A DNA stretch of 64,000 nt from Bacteroidota bacterium (GTDB lineage: Bacteria; Bacteroidota; Bacteroidia; Cytophagales; Cyclobacteriaceae): assembly GCA_022567155.1 (NCBI GenBank), contig JADFHN010000005.1, positions 1-64,000 on the forward strand, read 5' to 3'. The notes under the pieces are model-generated. The model had not been told where the DNA came from. It saw only the letters and a list, made by a program, of their open reading frames with translations, and did no database searches. Shown one piece after another: positions 18,571 through 27,621 of the stretch (position 1 is the stretch's first letter; each line of letters begins with the position of its first letter). The position numbers and the translations under genes are program-made.

Positions 18571-20097
18571 TTAATGTTTAAAATGCCTTTTCCCGGTAAA
18601 AACCATTGTCATATCGTGTTCATTGCAAAATTTCACCGTATCCTCATCGCGAACTGACCCACCCGGCTGAACGATGGCATAGATACCTGCATTAAGTGCA
18701 ATTTCTGCGCTGTCGGCAAACGGGAAAAATGCATCGGAAGCCATCACGGCGCCGGTCACATCAAAACCAAATGCCCGGGCTTTGGAAATTGCTTGTTTTA
18801 CGGCATCCACACGGGAGGTTTGACCCACACCGCTGGCAATCATCTGGCCGTTACGGGCCAGTACAATGGCATTGGATTTTGTATGTTTAACAATTTTATT
18901 GGCAAACACCATTACGGCAGTTTCATCAGCAGTAGGTTTTCTTCTTGTAACCTCGCTGAATTGTTCCGGGCCCTCTGTTTCTAAATCCCGCTCCTGCTGA
19001 ATTACGCCATTCAGAATGCTTTTAAACTGGAATCTGTCGGATATGTTCTGAGTCTGTACAAGCAAGATCCTGTTTTTCTTTGATTTCAGGATTTCAAGGG
19101 CGTCGTTCCCGAAGCCGGGGGCGACAAGAATCTCAAAAAACAGCTTATTGATTTCCGATGCCGCATCTTTGTTTACTTCCGAATTGGCGATGAGTACACC
19201 CCCGAAAGCCGAAACGGTATCTGCTTCAAATGCTTTCAAATAGGCTTCTTTTACCGTTTTACCATTAGCCACACCACATGCATTGGTGTGCTTCAGTATG
19301 GCAAAAACCGTGTCACCTGCAAATTCTTCTATCAGTGCTATGGCGGCGTCGATATCCACTAAATTATTGTAAGATATCGCCTTACCATGAAGCTGGGTTA
19401 ACATCTCTTCCAGGGCGCCATAAAAAACACCTTCCTGATGCGGATTTTCGCCATAACGAAGTGTGGTTGCAGTTGAAATACTTTTTTTGAAATGAAGTAA
19501 TTGCGCTTTGGTATTGAAGTAGTTGAATATTTCCGTATCGTAATGCGAAGATATACTGAAGGCATACGTGGCAAATTTCCTTCTTTGTTCAAGTGATGCA
19601 GAGCAGTTATTCTCAGACAGGATTTTTACCGCTTCATCATATTGGGTCATGGAACTGACAATCAGAACATCGTTGTAATTTTTTGCCGCAGCCCGGATCA
19701 GTGATATACCACCGATATCAATTTTTTCAATGATTTCTTCATGTGAGGCTCCTGAAGATAACGTGGCGCCGAAGGGGTACAGGTCAACGACAACCAGATC
19801 AATGGAAGGAATATCATACTCTTCAGCCTGCGCCACCTCATCCTTGTCATTCCTGCGGAAAAGAATCCCGCCCATTACCTTTGGATGAAGCGTTTTTACA
19901 CGTCCTTTGAAAATGGAAGGGTATCCCGTTAGTCCCTCTACCGTTTTTACCTCCAATCCGGATTCTTCGATGAATTTCCGGGTACCACCGGTGGAGTAAA
20001 TGGTTACATCATTTTTGGCAAGAACCTCCAGCAGCGGCTCGATGTTTTTCTTATGATATACCGAGATGAGTGCAGACTTTACGGAAATGTGCGACAT
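18571..20097 (-). CDS. purH: Bifunctional AICAR formyltransferase / IMP cyclohydrolase
   Basis: PurH catalyses the last two steps of IMP synthesis. The N-terminal MGS-like cyclohydrolase domain covers about 1-150 (ALISVYHKKNIEPLLEVLAK; STGGTRKFIEESG). The formyltransferase domain follows and includes the catalytic Lys-His pair (AILKHTNACGVA). The ATG at 20097 gives 508 residues, normal for the family; a 9-codon upstream extension is not needed. It is followed downstream by mreB and preceded by purN, a placement I believe recurs in related genomes. Confidence 0.95.
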   Translation of the reverse strand: MSHISVKSALISVYHKKNIEPLLEVLAKNDVTIYSTGGTRKFIEESGLEVKTVEGLTGYPSIFKGRVKTLHPKVMGGILFRRNDKDEVAQAEEYDIPSIDLVVVDLYPFGATLSSGASHEEIIEKIDIGGISLIRAAAKNYNDVLIVSSMTQYDEAVKILSENNCSASLEQRRKFATYAFSISSHYDTEIFNYFNTKAQLLHFKKSISTATTLRYGENPHQEGVFYGALEEMLTQLHGKAISYNNLVDIDAAIALIEEFAGDTVFAILKHTNACGVANGKTVKEAYLKAFEADTVSAFGGVLIANSEVNKDAASEINKLFFEILVAPGFGNDALEILKSKKNRILLVQTQNISDRFQFKSILNGVIQQERDLETEGPEQFSEVTRRKPTADETAVMVFANKIVKHTKSNAIVLARNGQMIASGVGQTSRVDAVKQAISKARAFGFDVTGAVMASDAFFPFADSAEIALNAGIYAIVQPGGSVRDEDTVKFCNEHDMTMVFTGKRHFKH

Positions 20098-20182
20098 GCG
20101 ATATGGGTTATTTAAAAGCTGCAAATGTATCAGGAAATCAGGAAAAAAATTCAGATTCCAATAACTTGTTACATACTGAATC

Positions 20183-20764
20183 CTATTGAATTTTACCTGA
20201 GATCACCTCTTCTATTACCCTTGGGTAATGAGCATACTCCAGCTGGTGGATACGTCCGGCAAGTGAATCCGGTGTATCATCCAGCAATACAGGGCATTTT
20301 GCCTGAAAGATGATTTTGCCTTCGTCAAATTTATTATTTACATAGTGAATGGAAATGCCAGATTCCGCTTCTCCGTTTTCGATGACGGCCCGGTGAACAC
20401 GATCACCATACATGCCCTTTCCGCCATACTTCGGAAGCAGGGCCGGGTGAATATTGTAAATCCGGCTCTTGTATTCGTTAACAATATTTTCAGGAATCAG
20501 CCACATAAAACCGGCAAGCACAATATGACTTATCAGGTTGCTCTGCAGGTAAGTCAGCGTTTCATCCGATTTGTAAAACGAATTCTTTGAAAAGACATTT
20601 ATCGGTATGCCCTGATTATCCGCCCTTTTCAATGCGAACGCATCCGGATTATTTGAAAGCAGTGCAACTATTTTTATAAATGGGTGATGATTAAAATATC
20701 TGAAAAACTCCTCTGCATTGGTGCCACTTCCAGAGGCAAATATAGCCAGCCTATTTTCTGCCAT
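20183..20764 (-). CDS. purN: Phosphoribosylglycinamide formyltransferase
   Basis: PurN transfers a formyl group from 10-formyltetrahydrofolate to GAR in purine synthesis. The 193-residue protein starts MAENRLAIFASGSGTNAEEF, with the phosphate-binding SGSGTN loop. It contains the catalytic Asn-x-His (NIHPALLP) and Asp (DEGKIIFQ). An ATG seven codons upstream is possible, but the chosen start fits the family N terminus. It is upstream of purH on the same strand. Confidence 0.93.
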   Translation of the reverse strand: MAENRLAIFASGSGTNAEEFFRYFNHHPFIKIVALLSNNPDAFALKRADNQGIPINVFSKNSFYKSDETLTYLQSNLISHIVLAGFMWLIPENIVNEYKSRIYNIHPALLPKYGGKGMYGDRVHRAVIENGEAESGISIHYVNNKFDEGKIIFQAKCPVLLDDTPDSLAGRIHQLEYAHYPRVIEEVISGKIQ

Positions 20765-20808
20765 TGTAAATGAATTTTGATTCAAAAATGACTAAATCCG
20801 GGCAGACA

Positions 20809-21558
20809 TTAAAGATATTTTACTACGATTTTTTGATTTTCAATCCGTGACAATTCTTCCATTCCGCTCTGTTCAAAATATGTGTCGAAATCTTCGAGTG
20901 ACGTATTTACATTTTTGGGTTCATAGTTGATATAATCCACAACCTTGAGACCGTTTATATCTCTTATATTTATCATTTCCCTGAATCGCTTACCACCTCC
21001 GTCGGTAGAGTAAGAGTATGCAAAATAGTCGATAATGAATGTTTCTTTATGGACCCAGTAAATGAAGTGATCCTGATAGTCTTCACCTCCGTCTTCCTGG
21101 TCAAATAAAATGCGCACTTTGTAATATTCCTTTCCTCTGATGGTTGCATCCGGAAGCAGTTCCTTGTTTACAGCAGCGTCGTTCAGGTTGAACGGAATCC
21201 TGAAAAAGTAAATTACTGAATTGACTGACTGTGAATATTTCCCGGTCCATTCCTCGTCGAGTTCTACTACTCTGCCATTTACCGTTCTTGTAAAGCCGTC
21301 GTTGTTGAGCACATCATGTACATCTCCAAGACTATCGTCTTCAAACATTCTTTCATACGACATTTCATCCCAGTTTGTATAGGACCTGTAATGTTTGTCT
21401 CTGAAATCAAATTCAATGTCCGATGTATATAACTGTATCCCCCCGTATGCTTCAATTGATTTATCGATGACCTGCTGGGCATCCAGCGACTTATCCGAAC
21501 AGGAAATCGCTATAAATACAACAGTTGAGAGTGAACAGATGGTTGTGAATATATGCAT
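20809..21558 (-). CDS. DUF6503-type lipoprotein
   Basis: The 249-residue product has a lipoprotein signal peptide with lipobox IAISC (Cys at about 20). The body (QVIDKSIEAYGG and onward) matches the DUF6503 family of Bacteroidota surface or periplasmic proteins, which resemble LolA-like or outer-membrane carrier folds. Function is unknown. It ends 44 bp before purN, so the two may share a transcript. Confidence 0.72.
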   Translation of the reverse strand: MHIFTTICSLSTVVFIAISCSDKSLDAQQVIDKSIEAYGGIQLYTSDIEFDFRDKHYRSYTNWDEMSYERMFEDDSLGDVHDVLNNDGFTRTVNGRVVELDEEWTGKYSQSVNSVIYFFRIPFNLNDAAVNKELLPDATIRGKEYYKVRILFDQEDGGEDYQDHFIYWVHKETFIIDYFAYSYSTDGGGKRFREMINIRDINGLKVVDYINYEPKNVNTSLEDFDTYFEQSGMEELSRIENQKIVVKYL

Positions 21559-21720
21559 ATGATTATGATTTTATGTATATGCTAACGGCACGAAATTAAA
21601 AAAAGTTTCCCGTACGGAGCACAATGAGGCTTGATTTTATCAGCAGGCCTAAATCTATTGCTGATTTTTTACCGGGCAGAGGAGTAATAAAAGCATTCAG
21701 GTCCTATGGTAACAAAAACA

Positions 21721-21755
21721 AAAACCCCTGATCCAATTCAGGACCAAGGGGTTTT
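21721..21755 (-). terminator. Rho-independent terminator after the tRNA-like RNA
   Basis: The hairpin has outer arms AAAACCCC (21721-21728) and GGGGTTTT (21748-21755), with an inner CCTGA/TCAGG pairing. On the minus strand it is followed by a TTTTTGTTTTTG run, so it can end transcripts coming from the RNA gene at 21845-21968. Confidence 0.7.
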
Positions 21756-21844
21756 GTATCATTCAATTTCCGGATTGAAATCACAAAGAGATCTTTAGGA
21801 AATTAAATGTATCTGTAGCTAAACTATTTGAACTTTATAAATAG

Positions 21845-21968
21845 CTGTAGAGGGAGGGTTCGAACCTCCACGAGGCAGTTAGCCATTCACGCTGAAAGCG
21901 TAATGGTTTATCCGTTATCCTCACCCCCGGGACAGGAGGGTATGTCTTCCGCATTCCATCACCCTACA
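21845..21968 (-). tRNA. Atypical 124-nt tRNA-like RNA with very long variable region
   Basis: Read on the minus strand, the ends form a 7-bp acceptor stem, TGTAGGG with CTCTACA, and a further C-G pair is possible outside it. A perfect T arm GGAGG-TTCGAAC-CCTCC is present. The D region is class II, leucine-like (ATGGAATGCGGAAGACAT). An anticodon-like arm follows, CCCTC-CTGTCCC-GGGGG; with T33 it would read GTC (Asp), but C37 is unusual. Then comes a ~54-nt variable region closed by GAGG/CCTC, carrying a second 5-bp/7-nt hairpin, TTACG-CTTTCAG-CGTGA. That one also has T33 and A37 and would read TTC (Glu). No CCA is encoded. At 124 nt it is far longer than normal class II tRNAs (~85-95). It could be an odd functional tRNA, a tRNA-derived RNA, or a decayed tRNA. 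Confidence 0.6.
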
Positions 21969-22016
21969 GTATAGTAATAATGTCTTTTGTTGTTAGTTAA
22001 AGAACATTGATTGATA

Positions 22017-22048
22017 CAAAGTAAGTATATCCATACATTTATTGCAAA
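22017..22048 (-). promoter_or_regulatory. Promoter of the tRNA-like RNA
   Basis: On the minus strand TTTG (22048-22045) is followed after 20 bases by TTACTTTG (22024-22017), one mismatch from TAnnTTTG. Transcription would begin about 40 bases before the acceptor stem. Together with the downstream terminator this defines a transcript of roughly 290 nt. Confidence 0.5.
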
Positions 22049-22133
22049 TAATTCAACTAAAGTAAGTAATAAATACATAATTTTTATTAATATAGCTATT
22101 ATATTAGATAATTGATAAATACTTTACTATATT

Positions 22134-22595
22134 ATGGTTAAAAATTATGAAATTGATAACGTTGATCTTGCCATTCTGAACATCCTGACCCTGGATGCCA
22201 AGAAAGCCTATACCGACGTAGCAAGAAAAGTGCATGTATCGGGAGGCACCGTACATGTACGTATGAATAAAATGGAACAAGCCGGAATTGTAAATGGTAG
22301 TACATTGATTCTTGATTTTGCCAAACTGGGCTATGGCCTGACGGCTTTCCTGGGGATTTACCTTTCAAAAAGCTCGTTGTACGATGAGGTTTTTATAAAT
22401 CTAAAGGAAATTAAGGAAATAGTTTCGCTCCACTATACAACGGGAAATTATTCCATGTTCATAAAACTTTTGTGCAAAGACACCGGTCATCTGAAAGATA
22501 TTTTACACGATAAAATCCAGAAAATAGATGGTATTGTTCGTACCGAAACCATTATCAGCCTTGAAGAAAGCCTGCACCGGAATGTGACATTATAA
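22134..22595 (+). CDS. Lrp/AsnC-family transcriptional regulator
   Basis: The 153-residue protein has an N-terminal winged helix (IDNVDLAILNILTLDAKKAY, with recognition helix VSGGTVHVRMNKMEQAGI) and a C-terminal RAM ligand-binding domain (YTTGNYSMFIKLLCKDTGHL). Such regulators respond to amino acids or related metabolites. The target is unknown; it is divergent from the tRNA-like RNA and converges on the arginase-like gene, either of which could be regulated. Confidence 0.92.
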   Translation: MVKNYEIDNVDLAILNILTLDAKKAYTDVARKVHVSGGTVHVRMNKMEQAGIVNGSTLILDFAKLGYGLTAFLGIYLSKSSLYDEVFINLKEIKEIVSLHYTTGNYSMFIKLLCKDTGHLKDILHDKIQKIDGIVRTETIISLEESLHRNVTL

Positions 22596-22613
22596 TCAAG
22601 GAACCGGTAGAGC

Positions 22614-22641
22614 TGGCTAGGGAAATCCATGAGCCTAGCCA
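22614..22641. terminator. Possible hairpin between convergent genes
   Basis: An 8-bp stem TGGCTAGG/CCTAGCCA with a 12-base loop lies between the Lrp gene and the end of the arginase-like gene. There is no clear T-run on either strand, so termination is only suggested. Confidence 0.35.
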
Positions 22642-22673
22642 TATGAGGAAATGTTAAATCAGAGTACCTGCTC

Positions 22674-23828
22674 TTAAATCAGTCGTGCATGTGTAGAAAT
22701 GTACCGATCGGGCAATTCACCATTAATGGCAGTTTCGTAGTCGGAGTAGCTGCAGGGCACGATGCAGTTTCGTGAAAATTTTTCATTTCCTTCAGGATAA
22801 GGCACTTCCATCCACCACTTGTCGCTCAACATACTTTTAAAAAATTTAATGGTTTCATTCGTTGATGGCATAGAAACCACATAATTTGTATATTCATTTG
22901 ATTTGAAATCTTTGTGATCTTTCTGATTATAAAATCCTTCAATGAAATACCAGATCATAGTTGCCACCACCGATGCGGTTTTTTGGGAGGCATCATCCAT
23001 GCCTGGATCGTATTCATAAAAACCGATGGAGCTGAGTTTTTCGTTCATTCCGGCATACCAGCATATCTGGCAGGCTTCCTCACCGGTCAGGCCAAATGGT
23101 TGGGGCCGTGTACTGCCCGGAGCGTCGGCCGATTTGATGGCGGTAATATCAAATGATATCATATCGGCATTCCGGATTACCGGTTCCATTTCGGTAATGT
23201 GTGCCCGCAGATGCCCTACGCGGTAAGTTTCGAAATACAATTTTTCCAGAACTTCTACGGTTTTAGATTCTATCAGGTAGCTCTGGTATGCCAGATGGCT
23301 GTAGTTAAAAAGAAAGTTCGGATCATGAAGCAAAATATGTTGAATATGCATTCGGTTGTTGCTGGTATTTTCTTCCATGTCGAGAAAAGCATCAATATTC
23401 AGCACACTAACTAATTTATTCAACCCCTCATAGGCAATATACTGACCATAATCCATATCATGGCTGCCGCCAAAAAATACAGGGAGTACATTTTTTGAAA
23501 TCAGAAACTCGCTCACTTCTTTCATGCGCCTATAGGTTTCGTCAATGCTGATGCCGTTTGCCAGATTGCCCAGGTCGAGTATATGATAGCGGCCAAAACC
23601 TCTTTTCAGGATATAAAGTTTCTTTCTTACAGCATCTGCAGCAGTTGCAAATCCGTTTGGCTGACTGGCGCCCCGATCGTCCTGAATACCGATAAGGGCT
23701 ATGTCGTGGTCCTTATAATCAGGCATGGACTCACCGTTTACATTTATATTTTTATAAAAGGAACTAACGGATGTAACACCAGAGTATAACTCTTCAGATA
23801 TCGGCGAAAGGAATAGCTTGAGATCCAT
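22674..23828 (-). CDS. Arginase/formimidoylglutamase-family protein with altered metal site
   Basis: The 384-residue protein follows the ureohydrolase fold. His123 (GGSHD), Asp146 and Asp150 (DAFLD), Asp227 (SFDIT) and the late glutamate (GFYEYDP) are kept. However, the usual His of DAHxD is Phe148 and the second Asp of SFDxD is Thr229. Thus one manganese site appears intact and the second is crippled. Annotation as formimidoylglutamase (histidine degradation) would be by fold only, and no hut genes are nearby. It may be a mononuclear enzyme or a pseudoenzyme. Confidence 0.75.
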   Translation of the reverse strand: MDLKLFLSPISEELYSGVTSVSSFYKNINVNGESMPDYKDHDIALIGIQDDRGASQPNGFATAADAVRKKLYILKRGFGRYHILDLGNLANGISIDETYRRMKEVSEFLISKNVLPVFFGGSHDMDYGQYIAYEGLNKLVSVLNIDAFLDMEENTSNNRMHIQHILLHDPNFLFNYSHLAYQSYLIESKTVEVLEKLYFETYRVGHLRAHITEMEPVIRNADMISFDITAIKSADAPGSTRPQPFGLTGEEACQICWYAGMNEKLSSIGFYEYDPGMDDASQKTASVVATMIWYFIEGFYNQKDHKDFKSNEYTNYVVSMPSTNETIKFFKSMLSDKWWMEVPYPEGNEKFSRNCIVPCSYSDYETAINGELPDRYISTHARLI

Positions 23829-23909
23829 GTTGTGAATTATTAACCACTAAAGATATAACAAAAGTAGAAAACCCAGATTTTCTCACATTTTGCAATTTCT
23901 TTTAGAATA

Positions 23910-25214
23910 CTAGCCGCCAAAATCGTCGAACCGAATATTTTCTTCCGGTACACCAAGATCATCCAGCATTTTCAGTACAGCGGAATTCATCAAAGGCGGG
24001 CCACATAGGTAATATTCGATATCTTCTGGTTCGGAATGATTTTTTAGGTAATTATCATACAACGACTGATGAATAAAACCCACATAGCCGTCATGCTCCT
24101 TGTCTTCCAAACTGGATTTTATTGTCCAGTTGTCTTCAGGAAGAGGCTCCGAAAGTGCAATGTTAAATTGAAAATTGGGGAAGTTTTTTTCAATATTTCT
24201 GAAATGATCAATGTAAAAAAGTTCTTTCCGCGACCTTCCACCGTACCAGTATGATACCTTTCTCACTGTTTTTTCGGTATGAAATAAGTGGAAAATATGT
24301 GATCTAAGGGGTGCCATACCGGCCCCACCTCCAACATATACCATCTCTCTGTCTGTAGGATTAATAAAAAATTCGCCGTAAGGCCCGGAAATTGTAACCT
24401 TATCTCCGGGTTTTCTTGAAAATATATATGAAGTACAGATTCCCGGATTTACATTCATAAATTTATTGGCCTTCCGGTCCCATGGAGGAGTGGCAATACG
24501 GATGTCGAGCATTACAATGTTGCCTTCAGCAGGATGATTGGCCATGGAGTATGCTCTATAGAGGGGCTCATCATTCTTCATTTTCAAATTCCACATCCCG
24601 AAATTATCCCAATCGACTTTAAAAACGTCGTCAGGGTGTTCCAGCTCTCGATGAGGCTTTATTTCTATATCTTTAAAATCTACCTCAACTTCCGGTACAT
24701 CTATTTGTACATATCCTCCTGATTGAAAATCCAGTATTTCTCCATCAGGAAGTTTCATAACAAATTCTTTGATAAAAGTAGAAACGTTGTAGTTCGAAAC
24801 CACTTCACATTCCATTTTCTTAATCCCGAATATTTCTTCCGAAATAAGAATATTCATGTCCTCCTTTACTTTTACCTGGCAGGCAAGCCTGACATTACCT
24901 TGCTGTTCGGTTCGGTTCAGGTGTCCGATTTCTGTGGGTAGCACATCACCACCGCCTGATTCAATCACACATTTGCACATGGCACAAGTTCCGCCGCCGC
25001 CGCATGCGGAGGGAAGAAATATTTTTTGAGCCGATAAGGTTGAAAGTAATGTAGAGCCTGCTGAGGTGATCAGTGGGTGCTCATCATCATTGTTTATTAT
25101 GATTTTTACATCTCCTCTTTGTACCAGGTGAGATTGCGCATATAAAAGAATAAAAACAAGTGCCAGAATAATGACAGTGAATGAAATAACAGAGGAAATT
25201 ACTACTGTTCCCAT
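23910..25214 (-). CDS. nqrF: Na+-translocating NADH:quinone reductase subunit F
   Basis: NqrF takes electrons from NADH via FAD to a [2Fe-2S] centre in the sodium-pumping complex. The 434-residue protein has one N-terminal membrane helix (about 5-26), a ferredoxin domain with Cys71, Cys77, Cys80 and Cys112, and FAD/NAD-binding domains ([30 protein letters not shown]). Unusually, none of nqrA-E lies next to it: the flanking genes encode a radical SAM protein and an arginase-like protein. Confidence 0.94.
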   Translation of the reverse strand: MGTVVISSVISFTVIILALVFILLYAQSHLVQRGDVKIIINNDDEHPLITSAGSTLLSTLSAQKIFLPSACGGGGTCAMCKCVIESGGGDVLPTEIGHLNRTEQQGNVRLACQVKVKEDMNILISEEIFGIKKMECEVVSNYNVSTFIKEFVMKLPDGEILDFQSGGYVQIDVPEVEVDFKDIEIKPHRELEHPDDVFKVDWDNFGMWNLKMKNDEPLYRAYSMANHPAEGNIVMLDIRIATPPWDRKANKFMNVNPGICTSYIFSRKPGDKVTISGPYGEFFINPTDREMVYVGGGAGMAPLRSHIFHLFHTEKTVRKVSYWYGGRSRKELFYIDHFRNIEKNFPNFQFNIALSEPLPEDNWTIKSSLEDKEHDGYVGFIHQSLYDNYLKNHSEPEDIEYYLCGPPLMNSAVLKMLDDLGVPEENIRFDDFGG

Positions 25215-25256
25215 AAGAGACTTATGTTGTTCAAAACCCGAATATTTTCAAGGTTA

Positions 25257-25264
25257 CAAATATA
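25257..25264 (-). promoter_or_regulatory. -7 element upstream of nqrF
   Basis: TATATTTG on the minus strand, a perfect TAnnTTTG, 43 bases before the nqrF ATG in the 125-bp gap after the radical SAM gene. No clear TTTG is seen at the standard distance. It supports nqrF being transcribed on its own. Confidence 0.4.
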
Positions 25265-25339
25265 TTTATTAAAAGATTAAATGCTTAAAGGGACAGGATT
25301 TTTTTATAATGAAATATGGCATGAAGACAGCCCCGGATT

Positions 25340-26326
25340 TTACCCGAAAACGAGGTTTTTCCAGGTACCTTTTTTAAGTGTGTATTTCAATGTAGAGGGT
25401 AGTGATCTGAACCAGTATTTATTTATTTCAACTGCAAAAGAAGGCTGCATATAACAGTTGATGGTACAACCTTCGCATTCAGGAAGCCTGCCTTCCATTT
25501 CCACTATCTTCCGGACTTCAGGTGATCCGTACAGCTCTGACAGGTTGTTGCTAATGGCAAATTTTTTAATTCCAAGATGATAGCAGGGAACAATTAAATG
25601 ATTATCGGGACCGATAACGATTGTCGAACTCCCGGCTTTGCAAACAGGATTTTCAATATGGTTTCCTCCATCTTTTCTGAGCTGTATAAAGGCTTCATCG
25701 AGATGGATGCCGGGCTTTTTTCCCCATTTCAAAAGCAAATCAAGCGTTTTAGTTGATAATTGCGGGCCGGTTTCAACCTGGTTGTAGTCGAAAACAGGAT
25801 TTAATAAAAGGATCATGTTTTGGGTTTTGCAAATGTTGTCATAAACGGGCTGTATTTCATCAATATTTTCTTCGAATACAGTAAAAAGAATATCAGGCCT
25901 TTCATGCAGACGCCTGGCAATTTCAATTGAACGCATTACATGATCGTAACAATTCACACCTCTTGACAGGTTGTGTTTTTCGGCGTCATAATAGTCAAGA
26001 GAGAAATGCAGCATATCTACAAGTCCGGCAATCCTCTCTGCCCATTTTGGGTAAAGCAGGCAATTAGTGGTAAGTGTTGTAATGAATCCCATTTTTTTGG
26101 CCTCATGAAGTAACTGGTCGATTTTTCTGTGTAGCAAGGGCTCACCGCCTGTAAAATCGATCACTTTAACGCCAAGTTTCTTAAGTTCCGCCAGGTTTTG
26201 CCTTACGGTATCAGGATCAGCATAGGGCGATGGTTTTTCCCAGATATCGCAAAAGTGACATGTTGCATTGCATTTGTAAGTAACATAGTAGTTGCAAAGA
26301 ACCGGACGATTTATGAGGCGCATCAT
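25340..26326 (-). CDS. Radical SAM protein with C-terminal SPASM-like cysteine cluster
   Basis: The 328-residue protein carries the radical SAM motif Cys19-x3-Cys23-x2-Cys26 (CNATCHFC) and GGEP (FTGGEPLL). A C-terminal region has extra cysteines (VCKAG, PCYHLG, CEGCTINC) that probably bind an auxiliary Fe-S cluster. It resembles MoaA/HpnH-like or peptide-modifying enzymes, but no precursor peptide or partner enzyme is evident nearby, so the substrate is unknown. Confidence 0.85.
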   Translation of the reverse strand: MMRLINRPVLCNYYVTYKCNATCHFCDIWEKPSPYADPDTVRQNLAELKKLGVKVIDFTGGEPLLHRKIDQLLHEAKKMGFITTLTTNCLLYPKWAERIAGLVDMLHFSLDYYDAEKHNLSRGVNCYDHVMRSIEIARRLHERPDILFTVFEENIDEIQPVYDNICKTQNMILLLNPVFDYNQVETGPQLSTKTLDLLLKWGKKPGIHLDEAFIQLRKDGGNHIENPVCKAGSSTIVIGPDNHLIVPCYHLGIKKFAISNNLSELYGSPEVRKIVEMEGRLPECEGCTINCYMQPSFAVEINKYWFRSLPSTLKYTLKKGTWKNLVFG

Positions 26327-26376
26327 GCTAAGTTAAGATTGTAACGACAGTTTGCAATCAGATGTTACTGATTTAA

Positions 26377-26691
26377 TTCCAGGAATATCTTAACACGTTG
26401 CCCATACTTGTTGTGGGCCGTTACTATCTGAAGGGACATGATGAAGCTGCGCCATATATTTGTTTAGGGTTGTGAACATACAGGTCGTTGCAAAGAACGG
26501 CAATCGGGCAGGTGGCTTTTGTAAATAACAACCGGCACCTGGAATTTGCCCCGGAAGTCAGCATTTTTATTCCTCTGAATTTTAATATGGGATTAAACCT
26601 GGCAGCCAAAAACCAGTATGCCGTCGAAAGCAACAAATCGCAATATTCATATTTCAACCTGGCTGTCGGTTTCAGTTTCCTGGATTATTAA
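26377..26691 (+). pseudogene. Remnant of an outer-membrane beta-barrel protein gene
   Basis: One reading frame gives QEYLNTLPILVVGRYYLKG, then APYICLGL, an in-frame TGA at 26473-26475, then TYRSLQRTAIGQVAFVNNN and a C terminus ending SYFNLAVGFSFLDY. This fits the last ~100 residues of a Bacteroidota outer-membrane beta-barrel protein: the PY.GLG-TY pattern, the FAPEV strand, and a terminal aromatic. The 5' part of the gene is missing (a stop lies at 26374) and no start is available. It is a truncated, stop-interrupted relic. Confidence 0.65.
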
Positions 26692-26734
26692 AATGGCACA
26701 CGACGCGTAGTTTCAAATTTATACAACACGTGGA

Positions 26735-27577
26735 TTAATTTTCCAGCATTTTCAGCATGGTAGTGAGTTTGGTTTTTAGCTGCCTTCGGTCAACAATAAA
26801 ATCAAGGAATCCATGATCAAGCACAAACTCTGAACTTTGAAATCCTTTCGGCAGGTCTTTGCCAATAGTTTCGCGTATCACGCGGGGGCCTGCAAATCCT
26901 ATCAGGGCGCCGGGTTCGGCAATGTTAAAATCACCCAGCATGGCGTAAGAAGCTGTAACTCCACCTGTGGTAGGGTCAGTAAGCAAGGAGATATAAGGTA
27001 TTTTGGCTTCGGAAAGCAGGGCAAGTTTTGCAGAAGTTTTTGCCATCTGCATCAATGAAAAGCCTGCTTCCATCATTCTCGCCCCACCTGATTTGGAAAT
27101 GATAAGCAGTGGAATTTTGTGTTTCAGTGCATGGTCAATGGCTCTGGAAATTTTTTCGCCAACCACAGATCCCATGGAGCCACCGATAAAACCAAAATCC
27201 ATGCACCCGATCGTAATGTCTATGCCGTTCATTTTGCCATAGGCTGTACGAATCGCATCTTTTAGTCCCGTTTTCTTTTGACCCGCTTTGATTCTTTCAG
27301 GATAGGGTTTGCTATCAGTAAAGCCCAGTGGGTCAGATGAAACCATATTTTCATCTAATTCTTTAAACGAGTTGTTGTCAAACAGAATTTCGAAATACTC
27401 TTTTGAGCCGATGCGTACATGGTATCCGTCCTCCGGGCTGACATAGGCATTATTTTTTAACTCACGTGTATGGATGAATTTACCTTTGGGGGTCTTATAC
27501 CACAGCCCGTCAGGGGCTTCCATTTTTTGTGCAGTGGGAGTAAGTATTCCCTTGTCTTTCCTTTTAAACCATGCCAT
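26735..27577 (-). CDS. accD: Acetyl-CoA carboxylase carboxyltransferase beta subunit
   Basis: AccD and AccA form the carboxyltransferase that makes malonyl-CoA for fatty acid synthesis. The 280-residue protein starts [14 protein letters not shown]; the catalytic crotonase-type region is well conserved ([59 protein letters not shown]). The N-terminal zinc ribbon has lost all four cysteines: the expected positions 29, 32, 47 and 50 are Thr, Gly, Ser and Asp. accA is not in the window. Confidence 0.93.
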   Translation of the reverse strand: MAWFKRKDKGILTPTAQKMEAPDGLWYKTPKGKFIHTRELKNNAYVSPEDGYHVRIGSKEYFEILFDNNSFKELDENMVSSDPLGFTDSKPYPERIKAGQKKTGLKDAIRTAYGKMNGIDITIGCMDFGFIGGSMGSVVGEKISRAIDHALKHKIPLLIISKSGGARMMEAGFSLMQMAKTSAKLALLSEAKIPYISLLTDPTTGGVTASYAMLGDFNIAEPGALIGFAGPRVIRETIGKDLPKGFQSSEFVLDHGFLDFIVDRRQLKTKLTTMLKMLEN

Positions 27578-27621
27578 AAATAAATAGATCAAATGGTTTT
27601 ACGCCACCGGAATGGCAGGCA

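Noticed and set aside
21845-21968. tmRNA (ssrA)
   Set aside because: The RNA is only 124 nt, lacks a tag-peptide reading frame and the usual GGGG-type 5' end; a tRNA-like interpretation fits better.
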